From positions 1-14,919 of the forward strand of contig JBEEMV010000052.1 in assembly GCA_041192505.1 (NCBI GenBank): a stretch of 14,919 nucleotides of DNA, given 5' to 3'. The DNA is from CAIODY01 sp041192505 (lineage in GTDB: Bacteria > Bacteroidota > Bacteroidia > Chitinophagales > CAIODY01). Below are positions 1-6,774 of this stretch, in pieces; the first letter of the stretch is position 1, and the number at the start of each line of letters is the position of its first letter. Under the pieces are notes generated by a model. The model was not told where the DNA came from. It ran no database searches and saw only the letters and a program-made list of their open reading frames with translations. The translations under genes and the position numbers were made by a program.

Positions 1-815
1 ACCAAAGAATTACCAAGATCTAATTCATAATAATCTCCATATCCTACCGGGCATGGGTGAGCAACACCATGAGTATGCGCTGGTACACTCATATCACCTA
101 ACAAATGAGCTACTCTTCCTAAAATCTGTAATGCTAAATCTTTACCACTAACACCAATAATATTATTATTTATTGTCCATGTAATGTTATGCCATCCAGT
201 AGTAGTTTGATATTCTTCAATAGTAAAATTATCTTGATATAAATCAAAAATATCGTTATACGTTATTTTCCATTCACTTACATTATGCTTAATTGTCCAT
301 TGACCAATACCTACTGGTACATTTATGCTTCCAGAATGATTAATAATTATTTCTTTATTGTTGTTCGTACCAGGGAACAAGAGTTTTTGAGCTTTGTCAT
401 ATGCATTATATGCATTAAAGCTCCATGGTGGGGCACTTAAATAAGTTTGCTGGTAATCCCCATTATCTGCCATCCAAAAATGACAAACACTTGCATCACC
501 AGAAGTAGGGTATACAAGAAATGTTTTATACCCCCATACTATATCTTGATTATCTTCCCACCATGCCCCTGTAACAATGGGTTGTGTAGTTATCCATGGG
601 TCATCATTTTGAAAATTTCCATCACCATAAAAATTTGCTCCCGAAGAATTGATTCCAAATTGTGTGGGCTCAAAAATATTTGTATTAATACCAACTTGAT
701 TTTGTAACATCTTATAAGCTTCCTGCACCATGTATTGATGAACCCACTCTTTATGTGCAAAACAATTTGAGTAAATACAAATTAATAGGGCAAATGAAAT
801 AAAGATTTTTTTCAT
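1..815 (-). CDS. Secreted zinc-dependent phospholipase C / P1-nuclease-fold protein (3' end beyond the window)
   Basis: Read directly from the minus strand, the frame is open from ATG at 815 to the window edge (271 codons). Residues 1-20 form a signal peptide ending at FA, so the mature chain starts HKEWVHQYMV. The order of motifs fits the trinuclear-zinc phospholipase C/S1-P1 nuclease fold: H26 in VHQYMVQEA (like His14 of Bacillus cereus PLC), a candidate D88 in GAWWED, H112 in HFWMADNG (compare HFYDPDNG), and HLLGDMSVPAH at 237-247 with the H-x3-D-x5-H spacing of the zinc ligands. GDYYE near 260-264 may carry the last glutamate ligand. Between H112 and H237 there are about 75 more residues than in B. 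cereus PLC. It is the last visible gene of the operon, 10 bp after its neighbour. Whether it cleaves phospholipids or nucleic acid cannot be told from sequence. The fold is likely; the substrate is inferred. Confidence 0.8.
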   Translation of the reverse strand, partial: MKKIFISFALLICIYSNCFAHKEWVHQYMVQEAYKMLQNQVGINTNIFEPTQFGINSSGANFYGDGNFQNDDPWITTQPIVTGAWWEDNQDIVWGYKTFLVYPTSGDASVCHFWMADNGDYQQTYLSAPPWSFNAYNAYDKAQKLLFPGTNNNKEIIINHSGSINVPVGIGQWTIKHNVSEWKITYNDIFDLYQDNFTIEEYQTTTGWHNITWTINNNIIGVSGKDLALQILGRVAHLLGDMSVPAHTHGVAHPCPVGYGDYYELDLGNSL

Positions 816-825
816 TTTTATTGTT

Positions 826-1413
826 TTAAAGATTAATAATAAATCCAATTTCTATATAAGGCAAAAAATAACTTGGAATTGGATAGTAAGCGAACATTCT
901 ATAATAATTGAATGATTGATTGCTATACTTAGTGTAATGTGGCAGTGCTGTTTCCTTTATTAGAGTTGTAAAACAACCAAGTTTATATTGCATTCCAATT
1001 TTGCTATTTGAAATTTTCTTTAAGAACAAAAAATCACCAATACTTAATGTAGGAAATAAAATATGTTGTATTTCAGTTTCGTAATTGTCTTTTCTAAAAG
1101 TATTTGCAACTTCGCAAAATAAAGTTCTATTTTTAAACATAATATACCTCATTCCTATACTATACTTCATTCCTCTTTTATATTCACTTGGAGCCCCTAA
1201 TAAAATCACACTTTGAAATGGACTAATTTCAAAATCAAAAAAAAATCTTTTATTACATTTTATTTTCGCTCCTATGTTTAACCCATTTGAAATACCATAA
1301 TTTAAACTAAATGCCAATTTAGCATTGGGAGATAGAATTGGTTTATTTAATGTTTGTGAAAATGCAACATTTTGCAACATCAATAAGGCTATAATTATAT
1401 AAAAAATCTTCAT
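826..1413 (-). CDS. Small outer-membrane beta-barrel-like protein, function unknown
   Basis: This 195-residue protein starts with a signal peptide (MKIFYIIIALLMLQNVAFS, then Q). The rest is rich in alternating aromatic and polar stretches (for example FFFDFEISPF, GMRYIMF, YIEIGFIINL) and ends in a beta-strand-like tail, as expected of a small 8-10 strand outer-membrane barrel. I recognise no specific family. Its ATG lies inside the stop of the preceding gene (ATGA, 4-bp overlap at 1410-1413), so it is probably translationally coupled to that gene. The phospholipase-like gene follows 10 bp later. It could instead be a periplasmic beta-sandwich protein. The barrel call rests on composition and strand pattern only. 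Confidence 0.7.
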   Translation of the reverse strand: MKIFYIIIALLMLQNVAFSQTLNKPILSPNAKLAFSLNYGISNGLNIGAKIKCNKRFFFDFEISPFQSVILLGAPSEYKRGMKYSIGMRYIMFKNRTLFCEVANTFRKDNYETEIQHILFPTLSIGDFLFLKKISNSKIGMQYKLGCFTTLIKETALPHYTKYSNQSFNYYRMFAYYPIPSYFLPYIEIGFIINL

Positions 1414-1997
1414 AAAGAATAAGCGAAACTAATTTCAAAATTTGGAAAAGGATTAATTCTATCAAGATGAATAGTATAAAATAGATCCGTTGAAAAAGAG
1501 AGTCCGCCCTTTACTATCATACTTAAACCTCTATTTTTGTTTTTCGATAAAAAAAATATTCTGCCGCCATTAATTGAGATGCCTGCAACAAACTTTTTAG
1601 TCTTTCGTGATGTATTATTAAAGCTATCATAAGCATCATATAATGTAATTCTACGTACATAAGAAGTATTTATAAATAAACAGCTTTCTTTATCTATTAT
1701 GTAATCTATCCCATATAAGTACTTATATCTTTTTTCAATTACGTAGGAACCTGGATATGAATTTTTTGCATCTCTAGATTTATTAAAAATTGCAAAAGCA
1801 GTTTCAAAATAAATATTTTTATACAATTTTAACCAAATACCGCCTTTACCAATCCTACCTGTCTCAAAGCTATAACCAATATTTGGAATTAATCTCGGTT
1901 GTCTTGTGCCAATTTCCTTTAAATGCTTCGAACCTATTTGACTATACCCATTACTAAAAATCAAAAACAATAAACAACATAAAAATATTTTTTTCAT
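1410..1997 (-). CDS. Small outer-membrane beta-barrel-like protein, function unknown
   Basis: This 195-residue protein has a clear signal peptide (MKKIFLCCLLFLIFSNGYS, then Q). The mature part has amphipathic strand-like segments with glycine turns (IPNIGYSFETG, GGIWLKLYKNIYFETAF, YLYGIDYIID, FEISFAYSL), which suggests a small outer-membrane barrel. It overlaps the upstream lipase-like gene and the downstream barrel-like gene by 4 bp each (ATGA at 1994-1997 and 1410-1413), so the three genes should be made together. It has the same length as the next protein but shows no convincing residue identity with it, so any common origin is distant or absent. No enzymatic motif is visible. Confidence 0.7.
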   Translation of the reverse strand: MKKIFLCCLLFLIFSNGYSQIGSKHLKEIGTRQPRLIPNIGYSFETGRIGKGGIWLKLYKNIYFETAFAIFNKSRDAKNSYPGSYVIEKRYKYLYGIDYIIDKESCLFINTSYVRRITLYDAYDSFNNTSRKTKKFVAGISINGGRIFFLSKNKNRGLSMIVKGGLSFSTDLFYTIHLDRINPFPNFEISFAYSL

Positions 1998-4636
1998 TGA
2001 ATAATAATAGATTGATGAGTTTGTCCTTTATCAGTTTGTATTTGCAATATATATAAGCCCAAAGCAAGTTCGTCTTTGCTAATTTGAAATTGATAAACGC
2101 CTTTAGTAAAAAACTGATTATTTGTAATTTGTTTTGCTACCTGCCCTAAAGCATTGTAAAGTATTACCTGCATGTTCAATTCATTTTTTAATTCTATTTG
2201 TATGGTTGTACTAATGGCAAAAGGATTTGGAAAACATAAAACATTAATTTCATTATTGTTCAAACTTGTATGTGTTGCAATATTTATATCATTATCATTT
2301 GGTGCATTTATATTTGAATTGTTATTGCTTTCTTGAAGCCTAAAACTAGGGTAACAGTTTTGAAAAGGTTCTATTTTTAAAACCACTTTGCCTCCATTAA
2401 TTGGTTTAATTGTTGCGCCCGATTTTAAATTGATAGATGTGCCGCTTCGAACTATTGAAGTACCTGCAATAGAAAAATAATTAAAATCGCCTACTACATA
2501 TTTTGTGGATATGTTTCGCCCCATTTCAATTGTATTATAGGCTTCATAATCTACAGCTTTTGTAATTGTTTTATTCTGTAAATACAAATCATCGGGCATT
2601 ATTTCATCTTTAATAAAATGAGCAATGCCAGTTGTTACGCCATTTATTACATGCGGCTCATTAGCAGAAGAAACATAAATTGCGTCAAACTTTGTAACGG
2701 CTGAAGTATAATCAATTCCTTTGTAAGCAATTCCATCACTACCTGTAATATTGGCTTTTACATCGTAGTTTAAGTTAGTGGTATTTTGTAAATCCAAAGC
2801 ACTTATTAAGGGAATAAAATCTTGCCTACAGGGGCTTACCTTACAATCGGAGTGATGACCACCAATGCCATTAACTGCTAGTTCAATAAAATCACCCTGT
2901 CCGCCTGGTGCATTATCGTAAGGCTCAGTATTTTTCACTCTAAATACCGAAATATTGGTGGGTATAGGAGGATGTAATCCAACAGTAGCAATACCCGAAA
3001 AGACTTTTTGCTTAGTTTGGTTTGGTATAGCCCAACCATCGGTAATAATATTTACATAACCATAAAATTTATTAATTGCATAAAGTTTGTCTCCAGGATT
3101 AAATCCATATCCTGAGCCACTTCCATCGCCATCAGATACTGCAATATTTCTACATTTTGTTGGATAACCAACACCACCATTTAAATTATTTAGAGTATTA
3201 AAAAAAGAAGTTGATTTAGGGTCGGGCTTTGCTTTTTGATTAGATGTTTGCCCATCATGATAAATCAATAACTCTTTAGTAGGTGTAGCATTAAACGCAC
3301 CTTTCATTGCTTTAATATTTTTATGAGCAACCCATGTAATAGGAATTGTATTTGCCATAAAAGTTACTAAGTGTTGTAATCCCAACGGTACATTAGCGCC
3401 TTTATGTGGTGAATCGAAAGAAAAAAACATTTTAGTATTATGATCTTCTCCATTGCCTTCCATGTCTGCCAAAGCATATCGTGTAATAATACCACCAGAA
3501 CTAGGTCCAATAAAAGTAAATTCTTGATTAGACCCACAAGCGGCTATTTTTGTTTTCAACTCTCTTATTAATGCTTTAACAACTTCTGCTTGGTCTTCTA
3601 AAGCATCTAAACCAGTATTGAAATTTAATATAACAACATCGTAATTATAGTTACGAAAATTATCTGCCATGCCTTGTTCATTAGCTACATTGTACAAACT
3701 ATTTGATTTAGTACTTGGGTTTGCAATGTATAAAAATCTTGTATTTGCTGGGTCATACCCTTCTACAATAATAACAGGTTTTTTCATACACTTACTTGTA
3801 TTTTCGCATCCCCACCACACACCATAATAATGTGTTTTTCCATTTACTGCTAATGCAAATGAATCGGGAATGAGCGTTCCTACATTCTTTGCCCTTGCAT
3901 TATTAGCACCGATTGAATATACATTTGCTTTGCAATAAAGAGTGTCATTTATTTCATTACTCAACATTTCTATTGTATTGCTACAATTTGATATAGTAAA
4001 TGGTATATTTTCTAAAATGCTTAAATATCCACTACCAAAATTAATTTTTTCATTTTGAGTTAACTTACCTAAACAAAATTGAGGAAGTACAATAAAAGTA
4101 TTATTGCCAATAGGATTAACATTTACAAGTGGAATAGTAAGAAACGCTTTTTTTTCTGTATAAATGTTTTGATTAATAGGTGCATTATTATATAGTTGTA
4201 TGCCATTAAACTGCACCCAATTATTATCAAAAGCCTCCTTTTTTATTTCGGTATATTTTTGATTAATATAAAGTAGCGGAATAATTCCTTGGTGCGTTTT
4301 ACTATAATTCTTAGCTGAATCTATTAGAGTAAATACATCTAATAAGGTATCTATTTTAAAACTTGAATAATACAATTCACTATACATTTCTAACGCTGAA
4401 TCTAGTTCGAGATTATAATCTCGATTTTTCCCATTTACATTTTCTCTATTTATGTCATTTGGTGCTCTATCAATTAATCTATTATTAGGTATCCCATTTT
4501 GATAAAGAATTTTGAATACCGAATCAATTGTTTGAGTATATGATAAATGAATAATTGTATCCTCGTCATTAACAGCATAGCAATACTGCAATGAACCCAA
4601 CACAGAAAACATAATGAATAATATTTTAAATTTCAT
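1994..4636 (-). CDS. T9SS-exported alpha/beta-hydrolase (lipase/esterase-like) with C-terminal sorting domain
   Basis: This 880-residue protein starts with a signal peptide (residues 1-21, ending YCYA). Residues about 22-275 have no family I recognise. An alpha/beta-hydrolase core follows: a strand and oxyanion region at KKPVIIVEGYDP (about 285-296), the nucleophile elbow GPSSG at 377-381 (GxSxG, Ser379), and FDSPHKG at 407-413, a pattern seen in PGAP1/LCAT-like and triacylglycerol lipases. FIPLISALD (607-615) also fits such lipases. Candidate catalytic histidines are H594/H595 and H662 (NEPHV). Residues about 700-760 look like a surface beta domain. The last 80 residues (CFPNPF..., ALGQV, GLYILQI, ending SIIIQ) are a T9SS type A sorting domain, so the protein should be exported across the outer membrane and anchored or released. 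It lies 12 bp after the barrel-like gene and overlaps the next gene by 4 bp. The substrate is unknown; lipid esters are the best inference. Confidence 0.85.
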   Translation of the reverse strand: MKFKILFIMFSVLGSLQYCYAVNDEDTIIHLSYTQTIDSVFKILYQNGIPNNRLIDRAPNDINRENVNGKNRDYNLELDSALEMYSELYYSSFKIDTLLDVFTLIDSAKNYSKTHQGIIPLLYINQKYTEIKKEAFDNNWVQFNGIQLYNNAPINQNIYTEKKAFLTIPLVNVNPIGNNTFIVLPQFCLGKLTQNEKINFGSGYLSILENIPFTISNCSNTIEMLSNEINDTLYCKANVYSIGANNARAKNVGTLIPDSFALAVNGKTHYYGVWWGCENTSKCMKKPVIIVEGYDPANTRFLYIANPSTKSNSLYNVANEQGMADNFRNYNYDVVILNFNTGLDALEDQAEVVKALIRELKTKIAACGSNQEFTFIGPSSGGIITRYALADMEGNGEDHNTKMFFSFDSPHKGANVPLGLQHLVTFMANTIPITWVAHKNIKAMKGAFNATPTKELLIYHDGQTSNQKAKPDPKSTSFFNTLNNLNGGVGYPTKCRNIAVSDGDGSGSGYGFNPGDKLYAINKFYGYVNIITDGWAIPNQTKQKVFSGIATVGLHPPIPTNISVFRVKNTEPYDNAPGGQGDFIELAVNGIGGHHSDCKVSPCRQDFIPLISALDLQNTTNLNYDVKANITGSDGIAYKGIDYTSAVTKFDAIYVSSANEPHVINGVTTGIAHFIKDEIMPDDLYLQNKTITKAVDYEAYNTIEMGRNISTKYVVGDFNYFSIAGTSIVRSGTSINLKSGATIKPINGGKVVLKIEPFQNCYPSFRLQESNNNSNINAPNDNDINIATHTSLNNNEINVLCFPNPFAISTTIQIELKNELNMQVILYNALGQVAKQITNNQFFTKGVYQFQISKDELALGLYILQIQTDKGQTHQSIIIQ

Positions 4637-4648
4637 GATAAATTAGTT

Positions 4649-5236
4649 TTAAAATGTAACCCCTCCTGATATACCAAACGCAGGAACAAATTCTTTGAAA
4701 TTTACTTTATTAATATTTTTTCTTCCTGTATATTCGTAAAAAGGAGTAAATCCTATTTTGCCAACAAATCCAACCTTACTATTTGGTATAGTTTTTTCAA
4801 ACCGCAATCCTATTCTTGAAAATAAATAATTTTCAAAAACATTATGCCTTACATCAGCAGTTGAAAAGAAATTAAAGGAGGAAGTTTGTTTTGGAATAAA
4901 TGTTTTTGTGAGTCCTACACCAATCTCAAGAAAGTAATTTTTCTTTCCAAAAGATGTTGTAAACTCAATGGGTAAAATAAATGTAAAATCAAAGATTGGA
5001 GATAAACCCAACCCCATTCTTACGGCAGAAAAATTATATTTATTTACCAAAAATTTGCGCTCATATCCCAAAGAAAAAAATAATGAATTAGCAAAAAATT
5101 CAGTTTGTAGTGCATTTTTATTAAGGATATTACTTTTTGTTCCAGACAACTTCAAAGAATCAATTTCAGTTACCAAACAAAATCCTTTTATAAAAGACAA
5201 TACAAGAATCAATGTAAAGCCTAATGTTTTAAGCAT
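4649..5236 (-). CDS. Small outer-membrane beta-barrel-like protein, function unknown
   Basis: This 195-residue protein starts MLKTLGFTLILVLSFIKGFC, a plausible signal peptide. The mature region has the strand pattern of an OmpA/OmpW-like porin-type barrel: FFSLGYERKF, VRMGLGLSPIF, FLEIGVGLTKTF, FSRIGLRFEK, VGFVGKIGFTPFYEY, and a final strand FGISGGVTF ending in phenylalanine, the usual barrel-assembly signal. It sits 7 bp after the operon's first gene and 12 bp before the lipase-like gene. A structural or export-partner role for the neighbouring surface proteins is possible but is inference only. Of the three 195-residue proteins in this operon, this one looks most like a true outer-membrane barrel. 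Confidence 0.75.
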   Translation of the reverse strand: MLKTLGFTLILVLSFIKGFCLVTEIDSLKLSGTKSNILNKNALQTEFFANSLFFSLGYERKFLVNKYNFSAVRMGLGLSPIFDFTFILPIEFTTSFGKKNYFLEIGVGLTKTFIPKQTSSFNFFSTADVRHNVFENYLFSRIGLRFEKTIPNSKVGFVGKIGFTPFYEYTGRKNINKVNFKEFVPAFGISGGVTF

Positions 5237-5243
5237 CTATTTT

Positions 5244-6554
5244 TTATTTAGTAGTTACTTGCTTTTTTAATTCTTCAATTTCTTTTTGTTGTTGTACCAT
5301 GTACAAAGTAAGCTCTTCTATTTTTTGCAGTAGTTTACTTTCCATGCTACCCAATTCAATTCCGTGTTCGGCTACTTGGGCTGCACTTGGTATTTGAGGC
5401 AAGTGATGGTTTTGGTTAATATAATTTTCTAATTGAGTAATGCTCATTAACTTGTAATCTTTATCGAATACAAAATCGCTCCATCCTGTTTCAACAGTTA
5501 CACCTTTGGCTCTTATTTCGCCATTTACTGAAAGTTTAAAACCTGTGTTAGGATTTGTACTTAACCCAATATTACCATCAGCATCGCTGGCAAGTATATA
5601 TTTTGCAGGGTCGGCAGTATTTTCGGATGGTGTGCTAAATAAATAAAACAAATCAGTTGATGCAGAAGCACCAATACCATATCGTGTTATGGGTGTTGTA
5701 AATTCAATTGCTGTAGTAGGTTGCATTTTAATGCCTTTATACCAATTATTACTTGTCCAAAGTTTTTTGCTGCCAAAAGTTACTGTACCGCCAAAACCAC
5801 CACCACCTTTTACACTTAAATTACCATATGGATCAAGATACATATTTAATGTTGGTGACCCTACTGGGCATCCAATACCATACCATCCAAAACTTTTAGC
5901 TGTAATTGGTAAACTAATAGGAGGTTGTGAACCCGACAATATCGGTTCTAAACATGGGTCAGGTTCCATAGGACCCATACTAACTACATCTCTCATAGCT
6001 GCTGAAGCATCAAAACTTGAACCCGATATTTGCCCCTGTGGTTCACCAGAAAAAGTACTTAAAATTACAGAGCCTTGATCAAAAAATCCGTCTGATGTTC
6101 CTTCATTAAGTATATCAATTTCAAAATTTCTAATAACTTCACCATTGCTGGTACTAATTGACCTCATTTGGCTGTTTGTGTTGCTTACAGGCTGGCTTAA
6201 TCTAAACGAAGCATTTTTATCATCATAAACTGAAAGTTTGCTGGTTGGTTGATTTGTACCTACACCAACCTTTCCTTCAAAATCGCTTTGCTGTCCACCT
6301 GCAAATAAAGTGGTTGAGCCTGAGCTATCGGTTACTACAATATTGTTAGGTGTGGTGATAGATGTATCTGTAACGGTAAGAGCACTATCGGCAGAGGTTT
6401 GTGCTTTTGCACTATTGGTTTTAAAAACGGAAAAAGCCATTAGCAGCATAATAATTACTAATTTGCTTGGCTTAATATTTAGTGTGCTGTGTGCTGTGTG
6501 CTGTGTGCTGTGTGCTGTGTGCTGTGTGCTTGTAGCGGTAGTTATTTTATTCAT
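5244..6554 (-). CDS. Tail-fibre/S74-like surface protein with a possible phase-variable N-terminus
   Basis: This 436-residue protein has a modular layout typical of Bacteroidota tail-fibre-domain proteins. KVGVGTNQPTSKLSV (95-109) and the related NIGLSTNPNTGFKLSVNG (328-345) are repeat-like head modules. The C-terminus carries LENYINQNHHLPQIPSA (375-391) and LLQKIEELTLYMVQQQKEI (408-426), a predicted coiled coil that probably drives trimerisation. There is no T9SS sorting domain. The first codons contain a heptanucleotide repeat that encodes TQHTAHS repeats (residues 10-24). The hydrophobic signal segment comes only after it (LVIIMLLMAFSVF, 32-44, cleavage after AKA). ATG codons at 6449 and 6440 could be alternative starts, but starting there would drop K28 and K31, the positive n-region of the signal peptide, so the start at 6554 is preferred with some doubt. 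It is the first gene of the operon. Confidence 0.75.
   Translation of the reverse strand: MNKITTATSTQHTAHSTQHTAHSTLNIKPSKLVIIMLLMAFSVFKTNSAKAQTSADSALTVTDTSITTPNNIVVTDSSGSTTLFAGGQQSDFEGKVGVGTNQPTSKLSVYDDKNASFRLSQPVSNTNSQMRSISTSNGEVIRNFEIDILNEGTSDGFFDQGSVILSTFSGEPQGQISGSSFDASAAMRDVVSMGPMEPDPCLEPILSGSQPPISLPITAKSFGWYGIGCPVGSPTLNMYLDPYGNLSVKGGGGFGGTVTFGSKKLWTSNNWYKGIKMQPTTAIEFTTPITRYGIGASASTDLFYLFSTPSENTADPAKYILASDADGNIGLSTNPNTGFKLSVNGEIRAKGVTVETGWSDFVFDKDYKLMSITQLENYINQNHHLPQIPSAAQVAEHGIELGSMESKLLQKIEELTLYMVQQQKEIEELKKQVTTK
6482..6530. repeat. Heptanucleotide tandem repeat, 7 x GTGCTGT register, inside the start of an ORF
   Basis: The period is exactly 7 bp: cytosines occur at 6487, 6494, 6501, 6508, 6515, 6522 and 6529, and the perfect tract covers 49 bp. 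On the coding (minus) strand the unit is AGCACAC. Since 7 and 3 share no factor, all frames of the tract encode the same heptapeptide cycle (STQHTAH) without stops. One unit fewer places TAA at 6481-6479 in frame immediately after the tract. One unit more places TAA at 6474-6472 in frame. Only 4, 7, 10... copies keep the long frame open. Confidence 0.9.
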
Positions 6555-6594
6555 TGATAGTTAAGGTTTTAATAAAGTACGTTTTTTTACGTGG

Positions 6595-6602
6595 CAAGTA
6601 TA
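6595..6602 (-). promoter_or_regulatory. Candidate -7 element of the minus-strand surface operon
   Basis: Read on the minus strand this is TATACTTG, one mismatch from the Bacteroidota -7 consensus TAnnTTTG. It lies 40 bp upstream of the ATG at 6554, leaving a leader of about 30-35 nt. No good -33 TTTG is seen at the expected distance, so the call is weak. Confidence 0.3.
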
Positions 6603-6774
6603 GGGTTAAATACTTTAAAAATATCTACGTTGATTTACGTATTTTTCTAAGTGGTTTAACGGAGATAGGTGTTTTAGTCAAAAACTTACACTGCAACTTA
6701 TTGTTACTTTTTATTTTAAAATTACGATATTCGCCACCCAAATTATCATACGATAAAAATTATTACATAAAATC

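Noticed and set aside
447..707. Open frame on the plus strand, 86 codons
   Set aside because: It lies antisense inside the PLC-like gene, whose minus-strand frame has clear family motifs. No homology or start context supports it.
1237..1245. Run of nine A (T9 on the coding strand) within a barrel-like gene, considered as a second slippage site; similar T8 runs at 4148-4155 and near 12171
   Set aside because: Runs of this length are expected often in such AT-rich coding sequence, and none lies near a gene start.
4968..5270. Plus-strand open frame opposite the small barrel-like gene
   Set aside because: The minus frame has a signal peptide and barrel strands; this one has no recognisable features.
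6482..6530. Short direct repeats considered as a CRISPR array
   Set aside because: The unit is 7 bp, perfectly head-to-tail with no spacers, and lies in a coding frame.
5689..6564. Plus-strand open frames at 5689-6078 and 6310-6564
   Set aside because: Both are antisense to the tail-fibre-like gene. The second only reads the repeat as a low-complexity Cys-Val-Ala run.
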